Assembly (NCBI GenBank): GCA_000402775.1
Contig: AQSC01000035.1
Span: 1 to 20,704, forward strand
Direction of reading: 5' to 3'
Source of the DNA: Euryarchaeota archaeon SCGC AAA252-I15
Lineage (GTDB): Archaea > Altiarchaeota > Altiarchaeia > IMC4 > SCGC-AAA252-I15
Length of the DNA: 20,704 nucleotides
The notes beneath the pieces are model-generated. The model had not been told where the DNA came from and made no database searches. It saw only the letters and a program-made list of their open reading frames with translations. Made by a program: the position numbers and the translations under genes. Of this stretch, positions 1 through 8,230 are shown piece after piece (position 1 is the stretch's first letter; every line of letters begins with the position of its first letter).

Positions 1-3
1 TCA

Positions 4-303
4 GTTTCAATCCTACTTTAGTCTGATTCTAACCCAATCGGCCCCATCCATTGACGGTTCCCCTCCGTGGTTTCAATCCTACTTTAGTCTGATTCTAACG
101 TATAGTGGCGAACGTGTCAACGTGGGATACATCAGACTTGTTTCAATCCTACTTTAGTCTGATTCTAACAAACACTACCCCAACCTCGAGGAGCGAACTG
201 GTTAGTAGTTTCAATCCTACTTTAGTCTGATTCTAACTTGACTGGTCTAAAAAACATGAACTATGCCTCACTTGTTTCAATCCTACTTTAGTCTGATTCT
301 AAC
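4..303 (-). CRISPR. CRISPR array, leader-proximal end (type I-B repeat)
   Basis: Five identical 30-base repeats lie at 4-33, 70-99, 140-169, 208-237 and 274-303, with four complete spacers of 36, 40, 38 and 36 bases. Bases 1-3 are the end of a further spacer, so the array continues to the left of the window. On the plus strand the repeat starts GTTTCAATCC and ends GATTCTAAC. On the minus strand it ends ATTGAAAC, the usual 8-base 5' handle of type I-B crRNAs. I therefore infer transcription on the minus strand, from the leader at 304-419 toward base 1, the same direction as the cas genes. No repeat is degenerate, as expected at a leader-proximal end. I could not match any spacer to other sequence in this window by eye; spacer targets need a database search. 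Confidence 0.97.
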
Positions 304-419
304 CCCTGACATTTTGTGGTATAAACGCTACACCACAGGATATCAAGTCTTATTTTATATTAAGATATTGTCGTGGATGCCTAAAAAAGTATTTTATTTA
401 AAAAGAACCACGACTTACA
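304..419 (-). promoter_or_regulatory. CRISPR leader with probable array promoter
   Basis: This AT-rich stretch between the cas2 stop and the first repeat is the likely leader. On the minus strand a TATA-like run (TAATATAAAATA, 351-362) would start transcription near 330, about 25 bases before the first repeat. A small inverted repeat, TGTGGT (315-320) and ACCACA (332-337), sits 11 bases from the leader-repeat junction. A second, GTCGTGG (370-376) with CCACGAC (408-414), lies just after cas2. Array orientation and leader position are well supported. The promoter and the role of the inverted repeats (adaptation signal, terminator or chance) are inference. Confidence 0.7.
381..404 (-). terminator. 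T-rich terminator candidate after cas2
   Basis: Read on the minus strand, a T5 run (400-404) and then a T6 run (383-388) follow the cas2 stop codon within about 40 bases. Archaeal RNA polymerase commonly terminates at such T-runs without a strong hairpin. The two runs lie between the arms of the GTCGTGG/CCACGAC inverted repeat. Termination here would separate the cas operon transcript from the CRISPR precursor, which has its own TATA-like box downstream. This is inferred from composition only. Confidence 0.35.
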
Positions 420-695
420 CTAGATGATGCGGTCTAAATCCGCTTTCTCAACCCCCAGATACTTTTTAGTCAAAGCCTTCTCCGAGCGAATCAAATAGAA
501 GGCTACTGAGTCCTCGCGTTCATCAATCAAATCCTTAAGCCTCAACTCAACCTCAATCAACTCTGCTTTAGTCAACTCTCCCTCAAACACACTATTCTGA
601 ACCCAATTCAGGCGAGTCCTCAAATACTTGCATACCTTAGTCACCCTCTTAACCGAAACATCATAAACAACGATAGTGTACACATTCACCACCAT
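420..695 (-). CDS. cas2: CRISPR-associated endoribonuclease/integration protein Cas2
   Basis: Cas2 forms the bridging dimer of the Cas1-Cas2 integrase that inserts new spacers at the leader-repeat junction. The 91-residue product has the usual Cas2 length and ferredoxin-like layout. It starts with a hydrophobic first strand ending in the conserved aspartate (TIVVYDV, Asp12), continues with a basic helix (residues 15-29), then WVQNSVFEGEL as the second strand. The ATG at 695 lies inside the end of cas1, an overlap of 10 bases, so translation is probably coupled. It is the last gene of the cas operon and lies 116 bases from the first CRISPR repeat. Nothing appears truncated. Confidence 0.95.
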   Translation of the reverse strand: MVVNVYTIVVYDVSVKRVTKVCKYLRTRLNWVQNSVFEGELTKAELIEVELRLKDLIDEREDSVAFYLIRSEKALTKKYLGVEKADLDRII

Positions 696-1675
696 ATTCG
701 AAAAGCATTGTATTTTTGTTCTCCAAGCAAGTGCTTGATTAATTTATAACACTCAAGTCTAATCAAACGCCTGTATGACACCTTCCTCCCCAACTTCCTG
801 TGCTTTATTGTAGTGTTAAGTCTGTCATCCCACTCCCGCAGGAAAATCCGTTTACCTTTGTCGTCAAGGAGGCAATAATTTAAATCACTACGGAAATCAC
901 TTTCAGATAACATGCCCTTGTTAAGCAACTTAAAGATAGTCCTATCAACGAGCAAGGGTTTGAAGACTTCCGCCAAGTCAAGACTCAAGCTGAACCTTCG
1001 GTCAGACGGCTCATGGAGGAAGGATATTGTCGGATTAAGTTGGGTGTTGTAGATTTCAGTCAAAACCGTTGAATACAGAAGCGAGTTCCCAAAGGAAATC
1101 AGGGCATTAACCCTGTTCTCAGGCGGCCTCCTACTCCGCTTCTCGAACCGGAACCTTTCAGGCAGTATCCTGTCAAAACAATGGTAGTATGTATTCCACA
1201 CTCCACCTTCAACACTCAAAACCTCCTCAATCAATACTTTAGAGTCTAGTTTACCCAACCCCCCCTTTATTCTATTAATTTCAACTGTCAAATCCTCTTG
1301 AGTTCTACTATAGTAGCTCAGGTTTTTAAGGCAGTTTTCTCCGCATCCTCTCACAAACTCCTTGGCGAGAACCAAACGCTTATCCAAGTCCAGATAGTGT
1401 CCAGCCTGCCGCACCAGCACATCCCCTGAAACCAGCGTCTCCCGGGGATACAAACTCGCCTCATAAAACCCGTAGTAGTTGAAGAAGTGTATTGGCACGC
1501 CCTTTTTGGCGAGATACGAGACAACGCCAGAGGAGAATGTCATACTCCCCAAAGCAAAAATAGCGTAAATCTTGTCCACCGGCAGAATCCTCCTCCCCTC
1601 CTTGTTCACGAAGTAGACGGTGTTCTGCTTCCGCTTCAATATCCCATCCTGCGTGATATAATAGTTTTCCCTCAT
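686..1675 (-). CDS. cas1: CRISPR-associated integrase Cas1
   Basis: Cas1 is the catalytic subunit of the spacer-acquisition integrase. The likely metal ligands are all visible, numbered from the ATG at 1675: Glu156 in LSVEGG, His221 in SFLHEPSDRR, and Asp233/Glu236 in SLDLAEVFKP. The motif series NALISFGNSLLY, LNPTISFLHEPS and SLDLAEVFKPLLVDR is typical of type I-B Cas1. An in-frame TTG at 1684 would add three residues. I chose the ATG at 1675 because it forms a 4-base ATGA overlap with the cas4 stop, matching the tight overlaps in the rest of the operon. The product is 329 residues, a normal length, and its end overlaps the start of cas2. Confidence 0.96.
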   Translation of the reverse strand: MRENYYITQDGILKRKQNTVYFVNKEGRRILPVDKIYAIFALGSMTFSSGVVSYLAKKGVPIHFFNYYGFYEASLYPRETLVSGDVLVRQAGHYLDLDKRLVLAKEFVRGCGENCLKNLSYYSRTQEDLTVEINRIKGGLGKLDSKVLIEEVLSVEGGVWNTYYHCFDRILPERFRFEKRSRRPPENRVNALISFGNSLLYSTVLTEIYNTQLNPTISFLHEPSDRRFSLSLDLAEVFKPLLVDRTIFKLLNKGMLSESDFRSDLNYCLLDDKGKRIFLREWDDRLNTTIKHRKLGRKVSYRRLIRLECYKLIKHLLGEQKYNAFRIWW

Positions 1676-2193
1676 ACCCAACAAAACTCAAAATAACTGC
1701 ATCTGCGACAATATGGTTTTTTAATAGCCTTGGGGGGTTTATCGCATTTAATGACAGCACTTATCCCCCTGAACATTTTCTCCAGCCTACATTCAATCTC
1801 TTCCGTCAACTCAATCCTCTCTTGTTTTCTCTCCTTCGGATAAGAAATCACACCATGGGTTTCTATACCCTTCTTGTGTTTCAGATACCAGAGATAATAA
1901 TAGACTTGATGCCTGACTGGCTCTTCAAGTTTGCTTGATTTCTTTATCTCAAAAACCACGGGTTTACTTCCACCTTCAATAAAGTCGATGGATATTGTAT
2001 CATCAAATACCACATTCTTCTTCTCCCGAGAATGAGACTTCTCATGAATCAAACGGCCAATACGAACATTCTCGTCAAACTCGTTCAAATTAATGTTATG
2101 ATAAAAAAACCACAACTCACGCTCACAAGCAACAAAATACTGGACCATAACACCAGTAACCCTTAAAGAAACGTCAGATAATCCAAGAGTCAT
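1672..2193 (-). CDS. cas4: CRISPR-associated exonuclease Cas4
   Basis: Cas4 is a Fe-S, RecB-like nuclease that trims prespacers and selects the PAM-side end for Cas1-Cas2. The 173-residue product has the four cluster cysteines: Cys23 in QYFVACERELW and Cys162, Cys165 and Cys171 in CRRCSYFEFC. The PD-(D/E)XK nuclease core is visible as His50 (GRLIHE), Asp70, Glu82-x-Lys84 in VFEIKKSSK, and Gln96 with Tyr100 in HQVYYYLWYL. The ATG at 2193 overlaps the 3' end of cas3 by 20 bases, the largest overlap in the operon. The full N-terminal segment is present and all key residues are retained, so it should be active. Confidence 0.95.
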   Translation of the reverse strand: MTLGLSDVSLRVTGVMVQYFVACERELWFFYHNINLNEFDENVRIGRLIHEKSHSREKKNVVFDDTISIDFIEGGSKPVVFEIKKSSKLEEPVRHQVYYYLWYLKHKKGIETHGVISYPKERKQERIELTEEIECRLEKMFRGISAVIKCDKPPKAIKKPYCRRCSYFEFCWV

Positions 2194-4699
2194 TATCTAT
2201 ACCGCGTTCAAAGCCATATCCGGTTATTATTCTCCCTTCTTTCTTTGTTTGCAGATTGTAGTAGTCCTGTATCTTCTTTTTAGGTAAAAGTAGTGGTGTA
2301 TTTTCGTTTTCAGACACTATTCTCTCTAAATGAATTGGGGCGCATTTCGGATTCATAGAGATTATGTATTGCCTAAACCTACTTTTCATACCTATAAACT
2401 GTCTCCTCCGTTCAAACGAATTTTTAATATCCATTATCTCTCGGAACTCATCTTTAATCTGACTTGCAGATACGCCCTCACTAGTCATTGTATCTGGTAG
2501 CTCAACAAATAGCTCCTCTTCAGGTAGTTCCTCTATAAGCTTAAAACTTGAAATTGGTTTTTCATCCCTATCCCAATCATATCTCAACTCTTTAACAGAG
2601 TCAACAAGTTTCTTTTGCTGAGGCACTAATTCATAAGCCTTGGTGAAATACTCTAACGTGATGTGATAGAACTCTGACTCTTCAACACTTCTAAAATTAA
2701 GTAGACGTGCAGTTATCTCACATAATTTCCCTGGTTTATAAATGTATTTATAATACTCCATCCTTCCATCATTTACGCGGTAAATGTGTACGCTCCTTTT
2801 TTCCTTCATATTGTTCCGATTGCATCTACCTGCTACTTGGATGATACTGTCCAAAGGGCCCATATCTCTTACTACCAAGTCAACATCTATGTCCACGCCG
2901 GCTTCGACTACTTGAGTTGAGACTACAAGAAGTTTATTTTCGGCTTTGATGAGCTTTTTAATTAATTCAATTCTAGCCTTTCGTTCAAAGGGTATGATGT
3001 TAGTCGATAAATAAACGAGATTAAAGTCACTTAGCTTCTCGCTTGAAGACAGATGTTTGTAAACGTCTATAGAGCTCTTAATTGTATTCATTACCACCAA
3101 ACACGAGTCTACTTCTTCGGAGACTATCAGTTCTTCAACTTCAAGTTTAAATTCATCAAGAGAAACGCTTTCATGGTGGGGAATCAAGTTAACACGGTTA
3201 AAGAAAGAATTTTCAAAATATTCACGTGGATTATCAACCAACTCGAAGGTATCCAAGAGTTTCGGCTGCGTTGCTGTCATTAGGATGATATAGGATTCAT
3301 GATATTGAGCAAATTTTGTAAGAACCTCTTTTATTAGGTGCCAGTATTTGATGGGCACATTTTGTACTTCATCCAGGATGATTATCGAGTTAGCGATGTT
3401 ATGGTATTTCTTCAGAAACTTGTTTTTATATCCTATAAGTGTGTAGAAAAGCTGTATGAATGTTGTCACCACCACCTCTGAATCCCAGGACTCAATCAAC
3501 ATTAAAGCATTATCTAACTCGAGTTCCTCTCCACTTGTTTTAAAAACGGGAGGTGCTAGATGATGGTGTTTAAGGAGATATCCTGACAGGTTTTTATCAA
3601 AATCAGTTAGGCCACATTTAAATACGCACTCAATTACCTCGTGATTTTGGTCTATAATGCTTGTAAAAGGAAGAGAATATATTATTCTAGGAGTAAACCC
3701 CTTGTCCTTTAGTATCTTTTCCCGCAGCTTGAATGCAAAAGAAAGGGCAGTCAAAGTTTTCCCACTTCCTGTTGGAGCAGTGATAGAATAGATACGTTTA
3801 TCTAGTATATCACCATCTTCCAAGTTCTTTAGCACAAACGCACGGATATTGTTCCTTATCTTATCATATTCCTTTTCTACTTTGAAGTTAGTATGGATAT
3901 AGTCTTCAACAATATTTCCTGGGATATCCAGTCTAGAAAGCTCTTCGGTCTTTGACGCGCTTTTTTTATCAGAATCAATGAGCAATGAAAAAAAGAAGTT
4001 AATGCTGAAATAGTATTTAAAATCGTTTTCAGCAACAGTCTTAGGATTGCCTTCCTCTTCTAGTATTTTCCTAAACCTGACATCAGAATCGCCAAAAGAA
4101 TTGACTAATCTTAAATTATCTTCAAGTCTACCAAGAATTTTATTGAAGTCTAAACCAAAAATGGCGAGTTTCTGTTGGTACTCTTTCGCTATTTCTGCTT
4201 GATGTTCCTTTATATCATCTAACTGCTGTTTAGCTTTTTGTAGTTGACTCACTACGTCGTACCCCACCCCCATATTCTCAAAGAGATCATATTCTCTTTC
4301 AACCGTCTTCAGATTGGAGTGATGGTTCTTAACTGCTAGATACGCGATTAAGGGCAAGTTAATGTCAGTTGAACTATCTTTATCATTCAAGTATTCCTTC
4401 AAGAGGCAGAACGCAAAGACTCCTGAAAGCAGTGCATGATTAGATAATCTTTTATCCTCACTTTTTATCCCCAACAGCTTGTTTTGGAAAAAAGAGGTGT
4501 ACTTCCCAAAGTCATGCGACAAGCCGATAAGATATGATACATCCCCCGCATTTAGCTTTAATTCCTCAAACAAAGGTATCTTTTTGTATTCAACTTTTTG
4601 ACGGGATGTTTCCGCCACCTGGAATAGATGCTCTACGAGGATTGTCCTATCTATAATTGTATCGGAGTCATCTTTTTTAATGTGGGAGTAAAAGACCAT
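2174..4699 (-). CDS. cas3: CRISPR-associated nuclease-helicase Cas3
   Basis: Cas3 is recruited by target-bound Cascade and unwinds and degrades the non-target strand. The N-terminal HD nuclease domain (about residues 1-245) shows His24, the His62-Asp63 pair in GLSHDFGK, His88 (SNHALLSG), the His126-His127 pair in KNHHSNL, and Asp242. The SF2 helicase follows: Walker A APTGSGKT (308-315), DEVQ box (443-446), TAT motif (475-477), motif V STQVVEAGVDID (594-605) and motif VI QVAGRCNR (621-628). At 841 residues it is a full HD-DExH fusion, not split into cas3' and cas3''. Its ATG at 4699 shares one base with the cas5 TAA stop (TAATG). Confidence 0.97.
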   Translation of the reverse strand: MVFYSHIKKDDSDTIIDRTILVEHLFQVAETSRQKVEYKKIPLFEELKLNAGDVSYLIGLSHDFGKYTSFFQNKLLGIKSEDKRLSNHALLSGVFAFCLLKEYLNDKDSSTDINLPLIAYLAVKNHHSNLKTVEREYDLFENMGVGYDVVSQLQKAKQQLDDIKEHQAEIAKEYQQKLAIFGLDFNKILGRLEDNLRLVNSFGDSDVRFRKILEEEGNPKTVAENDFKYYFSINFFFSLLIDSDKKSASKTEELSRLDIPGNIVEDYIHTNFKVEKEYDKIRNNIRAFVLKNLEDGDILDKRIYSITAPTGSGKTLTALSFAFKLREKILKDKGFTPRIIYSLPFTSIIDQNHEVIECVFKCGLTDFDKNLSGYLLKHHHLAPPVFKTSGEELELDNALMLIESWDSEVVVTTFIQLFYTLIGYKNKFLKKYHNIANSIIILDEVQNVPIKYWHLIKEVLTKFAQYHESYIILMTATQPKLLDTFELVDNPREYFENSFFNRVNLIPHHESVSLDEFKLEVEELIVSEEVDSCLVVMNTIKSSIDVYKHLSSSEKLSDFNLVYLSTNIIPFERKARIELIKKLIKAENKLLVVSTQVVEAGVDIDVDLVVRDMGPLDSIIQVAGRCNRNNMKEKRSVHIYRVNDGRMEYYKYIYKPGKLCEITARLLNFRSVEESEFYHITLEYFTKAYELVPQQKKLVDSVKELRYDWDRDEKPISSFKLIEELPEEELFVELPDTMTSEGVSASQIKDEFREIMDIKNSFERRRQFIGMKSRFRQYIISMNPKCAPIHLERIVSENENTPLLLPKKKIQDYYNLQTKKEGRIITGYGFERGIDNDSWII

Positions 4700-5442
4700 T
4701 ATTTCTCTAGAAACACTATGTTATCCCTGTCGGTAGTGTAATAATACTTCGGACTGAATTTTAATGTATGTCTAAACTTGCTGTATATCATGTTTCTATA
4801 CATCGGGTGTCGTTTTCCATCACTCCATGAAAAAGAAATCGGCTGTATATCACGAAAGATACTATTTTTTAAATCAAACTCCAAACCTCGAATCACAGTC
4901 TCTGGGCATACAGAATGTATCTCTATTTTCTTCTCAGAAGATTTCCTCATTTTTAGTCTCTTAGGGTTTTCAATGTCAGCCATGAATTGAGCAGAGCCCA
5001 TGAAAGGGGGATAACAGTATCTCTTATCATTCATACGGTGATAAAGTTCAGACAATGTTTCCTCATCTGTGTGGTGGAAATAAATTTTATAGCGAATTTC
5101 ACCCAGTTCGGGTACAATCAGTTGCATCTGTGTCAATGAGGGATTGCGGTCGCCTGAAATAAGATTTCCTATACCAAACTTCTCCCCGGTGTGAATATTT
5201 TTTACTGTTTGAATTAACTTTCTGTTACTGCTCTTAAGTAATATTGCTGTCAATGTATTTTCTAATGAAAACTCTTCGTAGTATGAGTCTCTTTTTCTAC
5301 CTAGAATCCCTGCCAACAACCCAATTACAGTAGTCCGGGGTGGGAAATCATAAGTTAGGGATGATGTATTCGTATAGTATTTCCGGAAGTGTGCGAAACG
5401 GCCCACTAACTCAAATGAGATTGCATTCAACTTCTCATCCAT
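4699..5442 (-). CDS. cas5: Type I-B Cascade subunit Cas5
   Basis: Cas5 caps the 5' handle of the crRNA in the Cascade complex. The N-terminal RAMP fold shows the typical series FELVGRFAHFRKYYTN followed by TYDFPPRTTVIGLLAGILG. The C-terminal part has SFSWSDGKRHPMYRNMIY and ends in a strand-rich tail. An in-frame TTG at 5454 would add four residues. I chose the ATG at 5442, which overlaps the cas7 TGA by 8 bases (ATGGATGA). The product is then 247 residues, normal for Cas5b. It sits between cas7 and cas3, the standard I-B order. Confidence 0.93.
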   Translation of the reverse strand: MDEKLNAISFELVGRFAHFRKYYTNTSSLTYDFPPRTTVIGLLAGILGRKRDSYYEEFSLENTLTAILLKSSNRKLIQTVKNIHTGEKFGIGNLISGDRNPSLTQMQLIVPELGEIRYKIYFHHTDEETLSELYHRMNDKRYCYPPFMGSAQFMADIENPKRLKMRKSSEKKIEIHSVCPETVIRGLEFDLKNSIFRDIQPISFSWSDGKRHPMYRNMIYSKFRHTLKFSPKYYYTTDRDNIVFLEK

Positions 5443-6415
5443 TTTCAAATTCAATCAGTTTTTTATCACCTTCCACATTAATTTCATCGTCCTTCCAGTA
5501 TGCCACTGACTCTATGACTTCTCTGTTTTCGTTTAGTATCTCACCCACTTTGGTCATATCTATAAGGTAATCTTTTGTATCACGTATCTCGTCTAATTTG
5601 GGGCCATTTTTTACTTTTTTTAATTCAATGTGTTTTCGAAGGTCTCCTAGAAATGTTTCACTATTATTGTACACAATTTTTAGTATCATCCGCGGTTTTT
5701 GCCCCATCTTGCTTCGTGTAGTGGCCATCAAGGGTATTGCTTTCTCTAAAGAATCGTCAAGTAATTCAATGTCTTTTTGGGTAAGATTGGTTTCATTGGC
5801 CCTTAAGGCACTCACCTGACCGTGGAATGATATCAGAGAATAGTTGACTCGATAGTCCTTACCCATGCTTCCATAACTCTCATCACTTTTAGTGTCTCGA
5901 CCCCGAAAAGTAGAGGTTATTGTACTGCTGGAGTTCAGTGATACTCTGTTGAGCGAGTACCCCCAACTAAACTGTACTGGACCAGTGTAAGTCACAGATA
6001 TTCCCTTACCGTTCTTTGCTTTTATTGGTGCTGTCACGCCAAATAATCTAACGTCTATAAAGTCTCTCAGGTCAAGTGCTCCCTTTTTTAATGATTTTTC
6101 TAGCTCCTTATCCTTAACATTTTCTATGTCTTTTCTAGAGGGATTTTCAATTTTCTTGATTTTCTTTAGGTAATGCGCTTTTATTCTTTCAGTGGCATCC
6201 ACTGTTTGTCCGTCAAGGTTAGAGACAAAAATAAGCTCACCATTGGATGCCAGATAATCTCTTATATACCGTTTAAGTCGGACATCGCTTACAAGGTTCG
6301 TTTGTGTTTCCCAATCCATCCGCGGCTTGTTTTCATCGTCTGGGTCCCCGTTAGGGTTGCATAATTTTGCATCATACAGATACAATATCTCCTGGTTTTT
6401 AATATCCTCAGCCAT
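5435..6415 (-). CDS. cas7: Type I-B Cascade backbone subunit Cas7 (Csh2 family)
   Basis: Cas7 polymerises along the crRNA spacer to form the Cascade backbone. The start of the protein has the Csh2 signature LYDAKLCNPNGDPDDENKPR followed by VSDVRLKRYIRDYL. Later segments GPVQFSWGYSLNRV and TRSKMGQKPRMILK also fit the family. Two ATGs compete, at 6421 and 6415. A Shine-Dalgarno AGGAGG (6422-6427) abuts the first but is 6 bases from the second, so I chose 6415, giving 326 residues. That start overlaps the stop of the small-subunit gene by 8 bases. This is the clearest Shine-Dalgarno site seen in the operon, which suits the subunit needed in the most copies. Confidence 0.95.
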   Translation of the reverse strand: MAEDIKNQEILYLYDAKLCNPNGDPDDENKPRMDWETQTNLVSDVRLKRYIRDYLASNGELIFVSNLDGQTVDATERIKAHYLKKIKKIENPSRKDIENVKDKELEKSLKKGALDLRDFIDVRLFGVTAPIKAKNGKGISVTYTGPVQFSWGYSLNRVSLNSSSTITSTFRGRDTKSDESYGSMGKDYRVNYSLISFHGQVSALRANETNLTQKDIELLDDSLEKAIPLMATTRSKMGQKPRMILKIVYNNSETFLGDLRKHIELKKVKNGPKLDEIRDTKDYLIDMTKVGEILNENREVIESVAYWKDDEINVEGDKKLIEFENG

Positions 6416-6815
6416 TTTCATCCTCCTTTTCTAATAGTAGTTTAGTCGTTAATGCGTAGCCTGATAATATGTAGAACACATTTTCTTGTATGCTGAGTTT
6501 CCAATCGTTAAGGTGTTTTTCGAAAAGAATCTTGGATTCAGCATAGCTTTTTTCATTATCTTTACTGAGTAGATTATATATCTCTAATTGTTCAAAAATC
6601 TGGTTGTAATAGTTTTTTAGCTGGTGAAGATTCATTCCTTCCAAATTCAATTTATTGAGTATTGATTTCTTCCTACCGCCTTTCCCCAATTGGACATGAC
6701 CTATCCTAGCAGTGAGATAGCCTAGCCAGAAAAGACCTTTTTCTTCTTCACCGTAAATCTTTCGTCGTTCATCCCCATTCAAATACTCCTCAAGTTTAGT
6801 ATAGTCCATTTTCAT
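6408..6815 (-). CDS. Stand-alone Cascade small subunit, Cas8b C-terminal domain (Cas11-like)
   Basis: The 135-residue product matches my recollection of the C-terminal helical domain of Cas8b/Csh1 proteins. After an EEEKGLFWLGYLTARIGHVQ segment (residues 23-42) it has KSILNKLNLEGM (residues 50-61), LHQLKNYYNQIFEQLEIY, and a final helix pair around NVFYILSGYALTTKLLLE. It is predicted almost wholly alpha-helical and acidic, as small subunits are. In most I-B systems this domain is fused to Cas8b and also made from an internal start. Here it is a separate gene whose ATG (6815) overlaps the cas8b TGA as ATGA. A second ATG at 6809 is possible. No Shine-Dalgarno is visible, so translation likely depends on re-initiation. 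A single-base indel splitting an ancestral cas8b is the alternative. Confidence 0.8.
   Translation of the reverse strand: MKMDYTKLEEYLNGDERRKIYGEEEKGLFWLGYLTARIGHVQLGKGGRKKSILNKLNLEGMNLHQLKNYYNQIFEQLEIYNLLSKDNEKSYAESKILFEKHLNDWKLSIQENVFYILSGYALTTKLLLEKEDENG
6422..6427 (-). promoter_or_regulatory. Shine-Dalgarno site of cas7
   Basis: On the minus strand AGGAGG lies directly before the ATG at 6421 and six bases before the ATG at 6415. Only the second has normal spacing, which decides the cas7 start. The other cas start codons I inspected (cas8b, cas11, cas1) lack a comparable site and probably rely on coupling through overlapping stop codons. Confidence 0.7.
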
Positions 6816-8230
6816 CTGAATAAATTTAGTTTGTATAGATATTCAATCAACATCATGGAAAGGATTATCTCGTTGTCAAAGTATGACATTTTCTCGGCAG
6901 TGGCCTTTTTTCTTTTGAGGTTGGTTGTTAATACCTCAATAATATTCTGCTTATATATACGTTCATCCTTGAATAATCTTGAGAGGAATTGAAGATAACT
7001 TTTACGTTCTCCTCCAAGAAGGTAGAATACTCTGTCTAATCCAAGTTTGTTCTGAGACCTATATACGCTTACACCCATATCATTAATGGCCTTAAGATTT
7101 TTTAAAAGTTCATGTGCTCGAAATACGCGGATATCCTCAAAAACATCTAAAATTTTAAACTCATTATTCCCTCTTTCATAAAACAATAGATTAAACATTG
7201 GTTTTCCGGAAGCTTTTTTAAAAGTTTTATTTTCAAATCGTGCAAGCTCTTCTAATACCTTTTTGATTGATTTTGCTGAATGAAGCCTTTCCAAAGAGGT
7301 CACTCCTTTAGAATCTATTATTTTCGGAAACACAGCCACGTTTATCCCTGCAATCTGAAGTTGTAACTCCCTGAATATGTACCTTTTACCGCAGAGCAGA
7401 CTTGTATAACATTTTTCACAGCAAATATAATTTGAATCAAAATTTTTGTTTAGATAGGAGCTGAAACCAACATTTTTGGTTATATAATACTTTATGGGGA
7501 AAGCATTTGAGGCTAGAACTTCCTTTTTTCCACCGCACACGGAACATTGCCGATTGCGGGAGATGAATTCCTGGTTACCGTTTTCATCGAAAAAATGGCT
7601 TATTAGATAGTGATACAACAAGTTCTTATATTCTGGAAGCGTTTGAAGTACAAAATCCCCGTCAATTTTCAGTACAATGAGAGATACTTGGTTTTTTGCA
7701 GTAATCCCTTCCCTATCCAAAACTGCTTTAAGCAACTCAGTTGTAGATTTGACAGCATCTCCTGCAGGCCTACCCTCAATCAGTATCTTATCAAATTTTA
7801 ATTTGGACTCTTTTTGATTTACATTGTCATAAAAGATATTGGAAATATCTTTGAATTTAACAGCTACTACTCCACCCCAGTCCGTTGACTCTAATGAGTT
7901 CTTAGTGATATACTCATTGACAACCAGTGGCATATTCTCAAGCAACCTAGCTAAATCATTCCCACTCTGAGTTATTAAGAGTTGTGAACCCCTGGGTGGC
8001 AAATTGTTTTCTATCATACCCCCTAAGTGAGTATAGACTACTTGATCTGCCTTCTCTGGAATCTGTCTGGCACTTAACTCAATAATCTTTTTCTTTGTAT
8101 TGAAATCTACGAAAATAACATGATTGTCCTTATCCTTGTTTTTTTCAGGTACTGGAGTTGTCAAACAATCCAACCAATCGCCTCTTTCCTCAAGATAGGC
8201 ATCCCCGATTTGTTTGAGTGATTCAAGCAT
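6812..8230 (-). CDS. cas8b: Type I-B Cascade large subunit Cas8b (TM1802/Csh1 family), lacking the C-terminal domain
   Basis: The large subunit recognises the PAM and recruits Cas3. The 472-residue product is shorter than the fused members of the family as I know them, because the last domain is a separate gene. A four-cysteine zinc site is visible: CSVCGG (Cys229, Cys232) paired with CCEKC (Cys270/271 and Cys274). The N-terminal MLESLKQIGDAYLEERGDW and the C-terminal helix ILSMMLIEYLYKLNLF fit Csh1. That last helix is where fused proteins continue into the small-subunit domain. The ATG at 8230 overlaps the ATPase stop by 8 bases (ATGCTTGA). Assignment rests on the zinc site, operon position and the partner gene; the family is very divergent in sequence. 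Confidence 0.87.
   Translation of the reverse strand: MLESLKQIGDAYLEERGDWLDCLTTPVPEKNKDKDNHVIFVDFNTKKKIIELSARQIPEKADQVVYTHLGGMIENNLPPRGSQLLITQSGNDLARLLENMPLVVNEYITKNSLESTDWGGVVAVKFKDISNIFYDNVNQKESKLKFDKILIEGRPAGDAVKSTTELLKAVLDREGITAKNQVSLIVLKIDGDFVLQTLPEYKNLLYHYLISHFFDENGNQEFISRNRQCSVCGGKKEVLASNAFPIKYYITKNVGFSSYLNKNFDSNYICCEKCYTSLLCGKRYIFRELQLQIAGINVAVFPKIIDSKGVTSLERLHSAKSIKKVLEELARFENKTFKKASGKPMFNLLFYERGNNEFKILDVFEDIRVFRAHELLKNLKAINDMGVSVYRSQNKLGLDRVFYLLGGERKSYLQFLSRLFKDERIYKQNIIEVLTTNLKRKKATAEKMSYFDNEIILSMMLIEYLYKLNLFR

Noticed and set aside
1..303. Reading the CRISPR array as transcribed on the plus strand (repeat starting GTTTCAATCC)
   Set aside because: The minus-strand repeat ends in the canonical ATTGAAAC handle, and the AT-rich leader and cas genes lie on the right, so minus-strand transcription fits better.
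1676..1684. TTG start of cas1 at 1684
   Set aside because: The ATG at 1675 makes an ATGA overlap with cas4 and is the expected family start.
6416..6421. First ATG of cas7 at 6421
   Set aside because: The AGGAGG abuts it with no spacing, whereas it is six bases from the ATG at 6415.
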